Shown: positions 42,927 to 53,300 of the stretch, one piece after another | Numbering within the stretch: position 1 is the first letter of the stretch | Layout of the letters: each line of letters starts with the position of its first letter | The notes under the pieces: generated by a model | Told to the model about the DNA's origin: nothing | Seen by the model: the letters and a program-made list of their open reading frames with translations, nothing else | Database searches by the model: none | Assembly (NCBI RefSeq): GCF_052115445.1 | Contig: NZ_JBFRGR010000001.1 | Coordinates: 589,080-653,079, forward strand | Reading direction: 5' to 3' | DNA: 64,000 nt | Source of the DNA: Paenibacillus_E sp052115445 | GTDB lineage: Bacteria; Bacillota; Bacilli; Paenibacillales; NBRC-103111 | Translations under genes and position numbers: made by a program

Positions 42927-42937
42927 TATGCAACGGA

Positions 42938-44575
42938 TTAACGTTTGTTGTAACGATCAAGTGCCGCTTTCTGAATCCCGATAGCACGTTCGATCTTCAG
43001 CGATTTGATTTTATCCACATACTTGTCGAACGAATCGATCGGCTCTGAGCCCAAAATAATTTTCAACGACATTTCATCCACTAATGTTTTCACGTCGTTC
43101 ATAATCGTCGCGAATTCCGAACTCTCATCAGGCGTAGGCGTAATTGGCGGCAGGAGGTATTTGTCTGCATCCGTTTTCGACCAAACCGTGATCCCGTCTT
43201 TTTGCTCCGGCATCGTCAAATATTGCTCGATATATCGTTTATCTTGTACGAAAGGACCGTTATAACCGCTGCGTGCATACATCGCCAGTGCTTGCGCAGG
43301 AGCCAGCTTATCCGGATTCTTCATGACAAGATCCGTGTATGTTGGATAGCCGTTTTCCATTTTATAACTAACGCCTTCGATCCCGAAGTTAAAGAAGTTG
43401 TGACCTTCTTCGCCATAGGCATAATCAAGCAAACGTACGGCTGTTTCCACATTCTTAGAATTGGCTGTAATCGCAACCCCGCCTGTTGTCACAAAAGAAA
43501 AGTCTTTTTGCCCGAACTTTGGCTTGTCACCACTCTTCAGAACTGGATATGGCGCTGGAGCGAACTGAGCTTTCGGTTCTTTCTCCTTGACGATCGGCTG
43601 CCATTTGCCGATGCCCGCACCGGAATTCCATACCGTTGCCCCACTCTTGCTTGAAGTCATGTTGGAGTCCATCGTCTTGGTATCGACTGTGGCTATGTTT
43701 TTATCAATCAAACCCTCTGCATACCACTTTTGCATCGTTGCTAAGAATTGTTTATACCCAGGCTCCATAGGGCCGTATTTGATTTTCCCGTCTTCCTGAT
43801 AGAAATTCTTGATGACCCCGAACGCCCCAGTGAATGCACCGCCATCCAAGCCAAACAGTGCCGTAGGCATACCTAAGAAGGTAAGCGGAGCCGCAACGCC
43901 TTTCTTCTCTTTAAACGCTTTGAGTACATTGTACCAATCGTCCATCGTTTGCGGCATCGGGAGTCCCAGCTCATCCAACCAGTCTTTCCGAATAATTGGC
44001 CCTTGGTATGTTTTCAACAGATCGTCTCCGCGAATGAACGGAAAGGCATAATAGCTGCCGCTGTCGGTTTTAATTTGCTTATCAACTTCAGGATGCTCTT
44101 TCAAATATTTCTTTAAATTCGGCGCATACTTATCCATCGCATCATTTAGTTTAAGGATATAGCCGTCGTTGATCGCCTTTTCTGGACCACCTGGGAAGCC
44201 AGAGCTCCATACATACTCGATCATATCCGGAAGCTCGCCTGAAGCCAGCAACACGTTCAACGCTTCCTTCGCTTGATTCGCAGGCGGTTGAATGAATTTC
44301 AAATTAACGCCTGTCCGCTTCTGCCACTCTTGAAAGAAAGGTACCTCTTGGAACGTCGGCTTTACGCTTCCGATGTTTCCATTGAGCTCCGCCCAATAGG
44401 TGAGAGTTTTATCCGTTTTCATCGGATAGCTGAATGTGCCGGCTGTGGTCGCAGGTGTGGGACTTCCCCCATCCTTCGGTTGTTCGGTTGCCGTCTCCTT
44501 GGAACAACCAGCGATAACGGAGCCTGACAGAGCTAGCAAAGTTGCCAATGTTACGATTTTTTTATTAACTTTCAT
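42938..44575 (-). CDS. Extracellular solute-binding lipoprotein (LipO/YtcQ type)
   Basis: A 545-aa family 1 binding protein of the long Paenibacillus type. The lipoprotein signal ends SVIAGC with Cys24 as the anchor, followed by a Pro/Thr-rich linker and the binding lobes (TLTYWAELNGN, PFFQEWQKRTGVNLKF, LDYAYGEEGHNFFNFGIEG). ATG 44575 is chosen because GGGAGG lies eight bases upstream. It is the first gene of the operon with two permeases and GH88. It likely captures uronic oligosaccharides made by the neighbouring surface lyase. Confidence 0.93.
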   Translation of the reverse strand: MKVNKKIVTLATLLALSGSVIAGCSKETATEQPKDGGSPTPATTAGTFSYPMKTDKTLTYWAELNGNIGSVKPTFQEVPFFQEWQKRTGVNLKFIQPPANQAKEALNVLLASGELPDMIEYVWSSGFPGGPEKAINDGYILKLNDAMDKYAPNLKKYLKEHPEVDKQIKTDSGSYYAFPFIRGDDLLKTYQGPIIRKDWLDELGLPMPQTMDDWYNVLKAFKEKKGVAAPLTFLGMPTALFGLDGGAFTGAFGVIKNFYQEDGKIKYGPMEPGYKQFLATMQKWYAEGLIDKNIATVDTKTMDSNMTSSKSGATVWNSGAGIGKWQPIVKEKEPKAQFAPAPYPVLKSGDKPKFGQKDFSFVTTGGVAITANSKNVETAVRLLDYAYGEEGHNFFNFGIEGVSYKMENGYPTYTDLVMKNPDKLAPAQALAMYARSGYNGPFVQDKRYIEQYLTMPEQKDGITVWSKTDADKYLLPPITPTPDESSEFATIMNDVKTLVDEMSLKIILGSEPIDSFDKYVDKIKSLKIERAIGIQKAALDRYNKR

Positions 44576-44747
44576 AACGCTTACCTCCCTTTTCATTTAA
44601 CAGCGTCTATGTAACGCCTCGGTCCTTACAGCCTTCATATTGCCGCTTGCGATCACAAAAAGATATATCGAAAAGTTCCAATTTCATTGTTAAAACAGGC
44701 TGCAACATGCACAAAACCGCCAATTCCATGTCATTTTAATACGGAAA

Positions 44748-44774
44748 ACGGGCAACCACTTCGTGGCCACCCGT
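44748..44774 (-). terminator. Weak terminator after the membrane AraC gene
   Basis: ACGGGC and CCAC pair with GTGG and CCCGT; the minus strand then reads GTTTTCC. It begins at the stop codon of the regulator gene. Confidence 0.6.
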
Positions 44775-47138
44775 CTACCCCCGCAGCTCACGAAATTTGC
44801 CCGGCGTAATGCCTTCGAACTTTTTAAATACCCGGATAAACGACGCCGCTTCATTAAAACCAACCTGCTTACCGATTTCCACGATCGCTTGATCCGTGAA
44901 GCCCAGAAGTGCTTTGGCCTGCTCAATTCGAACGCGGTTAATATAATCGAGCAGTCCCTCGCCTGTTTGTTCCTTATATAGTTTGGACAGGTAGCTCGCT
45001 TTTAATTGAAACTGCTCGCCCAGCAGTCCTATATTTAAATCCATATCCTGATAATGTGTTTCTACATAGACATTTACTTTGAAAATCAATTCCCGCAGCG
45101 ATTCCGAACGTCCTTTCAAAATACTTACGTCCAGTTTGGCTGCTGTGTACTCACACACATCTTCCAATAGCATGTTAAGCTGCTCAACCATTTCCTTCAC
45201 CGTATCACTGTTGGCCATCGTCTCCATCCAATTCGGATGCTGGGCTAGGAAGCTTTCATCAACTTCCCCAAGCTCATGGATTGTTTTCATCATCGTGGAG
45301 ATCAAATTAAACATAAGCGTACGAACCAGTGTTACGGAGGTCACCGATTTGCCGTAATTGCGCTCGATAACCTCGTCTAGCACTTCTCTTGCGCGCTCCA
45401 AATCGCCGATTTTAATAAAATTCATCAATCGCTGTTCAATCTGCAACGGGTAGTAAAAGCCCGTCATAGGTTCCTTGTGGAGCTGATCATAGGCAATAAT
45501 TTTCTGCTTGCCCAGTATGAGCTTATATTCCATGGCATCCAGCGCTTCTTGATAAGCTTGCGAAATGCCAGCGATCGTCGCTTGCACTCTCGAGATCGAT
45601 AACGTGAGTTTCATCCGGTACCTCTCCAGTAGAAACTGTTGCGCCTCTTCGGAAATCGAAACGAGCTGTTGCATACGACCTTCCTCGTCGTCTTCAGCGA
45701 AATTCACAATGCAAGCCAACATATCGCCAACTTCCGCTACGTACCCGCGATGTCCACGCATCCCAACCAACTCTTCCACTACATTCGTTAAAATGAACTG
45801 CCCCAATCGACTTTTCTCATATGGTCCAATAGATGAAATGCTGATATTGACTTCTTCAGGCGCTTCCATAAAAAATAATAAAACGGCAAAATGGTCGGAA
45901 TGCAACTCAATTTGATGTGAAAACAGTGCCTCTTGGAGCGGAATAGGTCCATCAAGCCGCCCTTTGAGCAGACGCGCGAGCATATTAGAACGCAGCATAT
46001 TATGCTGTTGCTGCAGCTGAACCCGTATCGCTTCTTTTTCACTGAGCGTATCGGAAACGGCACGATGAATGAAGCTGAGCTCATTCACTTCTTGTTTGGC
46101 TTCATTGCCTCTTGCCGCTTCTGCCCCGGCTAGCACTTGCACTAATCGCTGGATCGGCGAGTAATTCCTGCGCATGAAGAAGAGCGTTAAGAAGGCCGCC
46201 CCGACGAGACTAATCGCGACGCTAATGTACATCACATTGCGGACATATACGGCTTTTTGCCAATACAATTTGCTTGGAATAACCGATATATAAGTGAGTT
46301 TAGAGACTTCAGAATGGAGATAATAGATCTCCGATTGCTCGTCGCTCGTTTTGTTATAAATAACGCCGCTCTCCCTTGCCCCTAGTTGATCCAAGATCGA
46401 AGCAGGGAGGCTCGTGCTCGTATTCGACAGGAGCACTTTGTTCGCTTCATCCAGCAGGTATACGTCCCCGCCGCTAAATGATTGCACCTTGGCAATCGCT
46501 TTATTGAATCGCTCCACGTCCGCCATAACAACTACAGAGCCCGTCGGTCTGCTGATCGCCCCCGCAGGTAGGCGCGTAATAAGCGCCAACGCTTGCTTCG
46601 AATACATATTGTCTTTGCGAGGCAGCATTGTAAATGTCGTGCTTCTATTCTGCTTTACCAACTTCAACCAATCGGCATAGCTGATTACACCTGTCTCATG
46701 AATGGTTTCGAAGCCCGCTTGATAATCCCGGGAACTCCCTGGCAGCAAAACAGTATTTTCTCCCTCCCAAGTTACATAAAATTGGTCCACAGAGGCATAG
46801 GAAGTCTGATACAATTGAAACTCTTTGGCAACTTGATACGCCGTATACTGCTCATCACTGCTGGACATCCGCGTATAGATCAAGCTCTGCACGCGTGTAT
46901 TCCAGGTAAGCTCCATGCTGAGCCGCTGCATCATCTCAATCTGAGAATCGATGGTTTCCCTCACTTGTTGGAGCATGGTATCGTTAGCTCGATGAATTTC
47001 CCCACGCAACGTGTCGCTGGATTCCCTATATAAAATTAAGCTCATAAGAATCGGAATGATAAAGACAGCGCTGTACGAAACGAGCCATGTAAAAATGACA
47101 CTTTGGCGCTTCTTCCATAGATTGATTTTGATCGGCAT
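44775..47138 (-). CDS. Membrane-bound AraC family regulator with Cache-like sensor
   Basis: A 787-aa one-component signal transducer. One membrane helix near residues 13-34 (VIFTWLVSYSAVFIIPILM) and another near 290-315 (YISVAISLVGAAFLTLFFM) flank an extracellular sensing domain. A cytoplasmic linker follows, then AraC helix-turn-helix motifs at the C-terminus (IGLLGEQFQLKASYLSKLYK, then IGKQVGFNEAASFIRVFKKF). ATG 47138 is chosen because AAGGAGAG lies six bases upstream. It sits just upstream of the lyase-related transporter operon, in the same direction, which is the usual place of its regulator. Confidence 0.92.
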   Translation of the reverse strand: MPIKINLWKKRQSVIFTWLVSYSAVFIIPILMSLILYRESSDTLRGEIHRANDTMLQQVRETIDSQIEMMQRLSMELTWNTRVQSLIYTRMSSSDEQYTAYQVAKEFQLYQTSYASVDQFYVTWEGENTVLLPGSSRDYQAGFETIHETGVISYADWLKLVKQNRSTTFTMLPRKDNMYSKQALALITRLPAGAISRPTGSVVVMADVERFNKAIAKVQSFSGGDVYLLDEANKVLLSNTSTSLPASILDQLGARESGVIYNKTSDEQSEIYYLHSEVSKLTYISVIPSKLYWQKAVYVRNVMYISVAISLVGAAFLTLFFMRRNYSPIQRLVQVLAGAEAARGNEAKQEVNELSFIHRAVSDTLSEKEAIRVQLQQQHNMLRSNMLARLLKGRLDGPIPLQEALFSHQIELHSDHFAVLLFFMEAPEEVNISISSIGPYEKSRLGQFILTNVVEELVGMRGHRGYVAEVGDMLACIVNFAEDDEEGRMQQLVSISEEAQQFLLERYRMKLTLSISRVQATIAGISQAYQEALDAMEYKLILGKQKIIAYDQLHKEPMTGFYYPLQIEQRLMNFIKIGDLERAREVLDEVIERNYGKSVTSVTLVRTLMFNLISTMMKTIHELGEVDESFLAQHPNWMETMANSDTVKEMVEQLNMLLEDVCEYTAAKLDVSILKGRSESLRELIFKVNVYVETHYQDMDLNIGLLGEQFQLKASYLSKLYKEQTGEGLLDYINRVRIEQAKALLGFTDQAIVEIGKQVGFNEAASFIRVFKKFEGITPGKFRELRG

Positions 47139-47337
47139 GCGCTCTCTCCTTTGGGGTGTCGTCTTGTATGTAAGCATTCCGTTCATTTCCCCATACTTCG
47201 TATTCTCACATATTGCTAAATAGCCGTTATAGTGTGGATTTCTGGCAATACGACTCCCTCCATTATGACGGTTTTCCCCTAAGAAAGGGAATGACTATTT
47301 TGTCCAATTACGTTGTTAAAATAATTACGTTTAGACG

Positions 47338-47366
47338 AGAAAGAGGGAGCCTTGGGCTCCCTCTTC
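47338..47366 (-). terminator. Hairpin terminator of the family 8 lyase gene
   Basis: Perfect 11-base arms AAGAGGGAGCC and GGCTCCCTCTT with a 3-base loop. The T-tract on the minus strand is short (CTTTCTC). Confidence 0.75.
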
Positions 47367-47371
47367 TGGAT

Positions 47372-50300
47372 TTAGTTCATGAAGTTCACGTAAATCAACA
47401 ATCTGTTCAGCACAACAGCCGCTTCCGCTCTTGTTGAATTAGCAGCTGGCGCGATCTCATTGTCGGATCTACCGTTCATTAGTTCAGCTTGCAAAGCTGC
47501 TGCCAGTGACACTTTGGCCCATGGGCTTATGAGCGATTGATCCAAGAAATTCTTGCGTGTGTTTTGGCTCGCATCGCCTTGCACCTGTTTGCCTGCGAGC
47601 TTCATCGCTGACACGATCATTACAGCCATCTGCTCTCTCGTGATGGGCTGATTCAGCATAAACATATCTGAGCCGATGCCTTCGATCAGCTTCGCCTGCA
47701 CCGCCTCCTCAACCACATCATAGAACCAATCGGTCGGCGCTACGTCGTTGAACGTAGGTTGACGAACCGGCTTCGCTTGGTAGCCAAGTGCGCGAACGAG
47801 CATTGCAGCGAACTCTGCCCGCGTGACCGATGCTTCTGGCACAAAGCGTCCCTCCGATTGGCCTTGCAAGATTAGCTTGGAGGCTAACTTATCAACATCG
47901 GCTTTGCTCCAGTGACCGACGAGGTCATCAAATGTTGTATTGCCTTGAATGACCGTGTAAATGCTCGTGCCGTTTCTTTTTATGCGCACTTCCGTTTGTC
48001 CGTTAGGTAGTGTTATGAACACCGCTGGTACAAAGTTCAGATCGCCAGTCTCCGGATCATACCGTACGGCAGTTGCCGTATTCGCATTCAGTTTAGCTGG
48101 AATGAAAAGGGTACGCTCCACGTAGAGATTCCCGAATTGCGTTACCGGTACAACCGTACCCTCTTGCTCCAATGTCACCTTATAATCCACAATCTGACCT
48201 ACTACTGAAACGTTGCGAAGACCTGAAGCATTCTTCACGCGATCTTCCATCGAAGAATCCGCTTTTTCAATCGTGACGGACAAGGTACTTGCCGAAGTTT
48301 GCGACAGATTCGCCAAGGCACCGCCAAGCATAAACAACGCCAATGGCAAGGAGATCTCGCCTTGCTGTGATCGAATAATAACTACACCTGCTGGTGTTGT
48401 CTCCGATGCTTTTTGAAGGACGTTAGCCGGAAGCTTCACAACGAATGAACTGCTGCTAACTGGCGGAGCAATGACGACTGCCGACGTTGTCGGAGACCAT
48501 GCTTGCTTAAGGGCATCGGCATCCACGATAACCGTTGTAACTTCTCTTCCTTGGCTGTCCTTGCTTGTTTGGATGGAATCATCCGATAGTTTCAATGGAA
48601 TGATGCTATCTTTGGATCCAGTACTTGGTTGTGTCACAGGTTTGGGTGGTTCGCCAGTGGCGGAGCCAGATTCAGAACCAGATCCAGCCCCTTCGCCTGT
48701 TGACGGGTTCAATGAGACGAATCGCAGCGTCGTCACTTTCCCTGCAGGTGCGCCAGTGGACTCATTGGCCGCCCAACGGACAATAAGTTGGTGAGGTCCG
48801 TTAAGATTGATGAGCTTGAAAGCTTCTACATCGTATAGTGAATATTCACTGCCATCCAGGCTGAATTCCAGCCCAGCAGTCATCCCCGTCACCGTATTCG
48901 CAGCGTCATCCGCTGTAAGCTCAGGTGCCTTTGGAACCACATACACAGTGACAGCAGTTTGCAATTCGGCGTGAGCTGTTGTTGCTGTAATGATCGCTTT
49001 GCCAGGCTGCTTCGCTGTTACCAAACCGCTGGCATCGACCAATGCGACCTGCTCGTTGGAGGAAATCCAGCGAACAGTCGTATCATAAGCGTTCGAAGGT
49101 GTCACTTCCGCGCTAAGTGACACACTTGTCTGCTCAGCCCCTCCAGACGGCTGATCCAAAAACACCGCTTGCTCCACCGTACTCAGCTCCAATCCTCGCG
49201 GTTGAACTGGCTGCATATAGGTGTACAACTTCACATTGTCGATCCACATTGGTGCATCCACCGCCCCATAAGACGTATAGATCCGGATATTATCGATCGA
49301 TGACGACGATTCGTAGAAGCTGAGTCCCGCCTTCTGCAGTACGTCGTTTAAATAGACATTGACCTTCTGGTTTGCAACATCAACTTCCAATCGGATATGA
49401 TGCCATACACCCGTTGGAACAGATCCAAGCGTATCCACTTTGCCATCCTTGTACAAATAGCGCAGCGTACCACTGGTTAACAAACGGACAACCGTTTTCT
49501 CACCTTGCCGCAGTTCATAGAACGGTGTTTTACCGCTATTTTTTTCTTTCAAATCCCATTCCGCCACGAAGGTGCCGGTTTGCTCCGCAAACGATTGCTT
49601 GATCGAAGCACTAAACTTGTTGTCATTATCATTCAGCAGGATGCTCTTATTGTTCAGATTCGGATCGTCCACTACCTGTACAGGGGCCGTTGTACTTTCA
49701 GCAACTTGCCAGGAGCCACTGCCTGCATTAAACGTACTATATACCAGCGTCTGCTCGCCAAAACGATACACAGAGATATCATCAACGTACAGGATCGCGT
49801 CCATCTGCAGCTCATCCGTTTCGAAGCGAATGCCGCTGATCGCTGTGACTGGATTTGCAAAGCTTGCGCCAACTGCCGCCAATTTACCGTCCACATAAAC
49901 ATCATATTTGTTGTGCGGAATATCGATCGTCAGTCGAATTTTCGTCCAAGTTGCTGCCGAAACGGGTTGAATATAATGCTCAGCACCCTGTCCGTCAAGC
50001 CAATAAAGCGCTCCCGAACGTGTCATTAAGCGAATGGCTGGCGTTTCGCCGCTGAGCAGCTTGAATTCTTCACCTTTGGGACCATACGGCTCCGCGAACG
50101 TCCATTCCACTTCGGCTAGCTCAGATACCGATGGAAACAATCGGGTAGCGACGGCCGAGGCTTGATCGCTCATATCCAGCAGGCGTAGGATGTTGCTCGA
50201 CTCCTCCGGCAACCGTTCGAGCGTCACAATCGTTTGCTGCGCGCTACTAACACTCCATCCACTTGGACCTCCACCGATGGCTTCCAGTCCATTGCCTTCG

Positions 50301-53300
50301 TTATCGAAGGCCGCGTACAGATTAGTCGAATGGTCTAGCTCACTGTTTACACCTCTCGGATTGACGATGGCTGGAATCGGCGGATGATCCGACGGTCTCG
50401 GCTTTGCAGGATCGGTGTCGAACACCACATGGAACGTGCGTCCTACTGATCCGTTCACACGGACTACCAATCGAATCGTCGGGTATAGCTGTGTGACCAT
50501 AATTTGCGGATCTGCCTGCAGCGTGCCTGCAGCGGAGCGATCCAGCTCAAGCTCAATGGCACCTGAATTCTCCAACGTAGGATCAGAGACAGCGACCTCT
50601 AGACGATTATTCTCNTCCTTAATCATAACCGCAGCTTGTCTGGAGCTCGTCACCAAATCCGCCTTCACTTTCTGATCCTTCCAGAAATTCACAGCTGTGA
50701 GGCCAAGCCCTTGATGTCGAACCGCCTGCGCCTGATCATTATTCACCAGTACCTCATAGGGTGGGTGTTCTGCGTATTGCTTTACTTGGTCAGCCGTTTT
50801 ATTCGGTAAAATGGCATAGCTGTACGTTTGCCCTTGCGGGCTTTTCCCGTGGTCCAACCACAGGCTCAGGTAGTTGCGAGATACCGGTGCGGATTGCGCC
50901 ACACTCTGATTCACATCGCTCCAGCGACCCGTCCGCTGTTCCCGGAGCCCATTTATCGTCGGTCTATCAGGGAAATAATACCCGATATCCGATTGCGCAC
51001 CGTTTCCGCTGAAGTGCATCCACTGCACGCCTGACATACGCTCGGTCCAGCCTAGTCCGGAGGACTTAGCTTGCCCATCAACAATCAACGGATTGTCGCC
51101 ACTTGCATTCAGCTTGCGCTGTTCCACGATCGTCTCGATCGTCCGGTTATCACTGCTCGAAATGCCAGATCCCAGCGCAACAATCTCGTCTCCGAACATA
51201 AACCACGATTTATTCGCTTGCAGCGTGGTACCAATCTGTTTCAGCTGCATGCTGGAGCTGCCGTAGGAGCCCATCTCAACACCGCCTGCCCATGCATTGG
51301 CCGGCTTGCCTTCACCGTCACCGTTTTGGTAGTTATCAAACACACGCGGTCTTGTATCTACCGTCGTGCCCGGTAAGCGGTAACGGTTCGCGGTTGCCCA
51401 ATAGTCTTCCATATACTGTGACTGATCGCCATTATATAGGTAGGTCATACCGTCACCGGTATACCAGCCTTCGCCGTTTTCACCATTGTTCAGCTCATAG
51501 GTCTGGATGCGCTTCGAGCTCTTACTGACGCCGAACGAATAGTCATCCCGAATTTGCAGACTTCTAGCCATACCCGCGAACTCATAATAACCTGCAGCTT
51601 CTCTATCCGGCACTATTGTTGCGTCGCTCACCCATTGCTTTACAGAACCTATCAGATTCATAGACGATAAGAAATTATAGTAGTTAAACTGAGTCTGATC
51701 CTGCGTAATCCACGATTTCAGCATGCTCTTCAGTTTCTGCGCATCTTCCGCTGGCGCATTTAGCGCAAGCCTTGCGAGTGCTGACATGATGCCTGCTGCT
51801 GTTTTCTGGGCATTATCGGATCCGCGAACAATAGATCTGCCATTCACCATGTCCATCGTCATTCCTTTATAAATCAACGGGGCAACCCCATCATAGATCC
51901 ATTTATAAAAGTTGTTCACATTCGGATCGGTAATCGGCCAAGGACTGCCGTTCAACAAATACAACAGCTGACTGACCCCTTCCAACATGACCGAGCCGTA
52001 ACTGCCCGTGTAGGCGACGGAGGTATGCATCACGAAAGATCCATCATCGTAAAAGCCATCTCCTGATGTTACATAAGCAAACAAGGGGGACATTTCAGAT
52101 CCCACAGCGCGTATGCGTGACTCTGATTTCAACAAAATAGCATCCACAAGTTTATACATTAAAATATCGGAACGATTCGCCCCTGTATAATAAGAACTCG
52201 TATCAAACAAATTCGATTGGATATCTGGGGTATAATGATCAATCGCTGCGATATAGCGGGCGATTTGCTCCGATGTCAACGCATCGTACATCATCACGAT
52301 GATATCTGTCATTTTAGCCGGAATGCCTATCTCGAAATTCCACCAGTTACCAAAAGCCGTCCCCGTCTCGTTATATTGCTTGACGTACACCCACTCCAGT
52401 GCAGAAACAATATCGCTTTGCAGTTGCTGATTGTGGTACAATGCCCCGCCTTTCGTGGAGTAAGCATACGCCATCTCGCGAATTCGCGAAATGTTGTTAT
52501 GGATGGCATCTGAATTGCCGCTGCTCACAACGGAATCCATCCATAGCACTTGGCGGTCTGCCGCTTTCTGCATAGTCGACCAACGCGTCTGTCCATTTGT
52601 CGTAAGTGTCGCTACCTTAGCCAACACATCGGTGTCTGCCGTATCTAAATTGTCACCGCCATCAAGACCCGATTTGCGTTTCAATCTTAATCGCTCGAAT
52701 TCATCGGAAGCTGCTGCTTTCTCACTAACTTTGATCATGGTGCTTGCTGTTTTACCTCCATCCACACTAGTCGCTGTAAGCGGCGTCTCGCCAAGTTTAA
52801 GACCAGTCACTACACCTGCCGAATCGACAGAAGCAATCGTCGCATCGCCAATCGACCAGATGACCTGCTGATTGCTTGCTTGTGCCGGCTGGAAAGTCGG
52901 GACTAGCGTAATCGTGTCTCCTTTTGTTACAGTTACCTGGCTTGGCAAAGATATCGAAGCCACGCCCGGCGGCAGCACGGTCACATTCGTCGTCGCGTTA
53001 TAACCGCCATCTTCACTTCGTGCGGTAATCATGGCTTGCCCCGCCGATTGTGCGGTGACCAACCCTTGCACGTCGACTGTTGCGATCGCCGTGTTGTCAC
53101 TTGTCCATGTGACCTTACGGTTCGTAGCGTTTGCAGGCGTAATAACAGGTGTTAGCTGCGCAGTTCCCCCTGCTGCTACCGTCTGCCTAGCTGGCAAAGC
53201 AATGCCAGTAACCGGCACGTTATTGGAAACGGTTATAATGGATGAGGCTACTTTCCCGCCATCCAATGTCGTTGCCGTAATCCGTGCGGTTCCAACACCC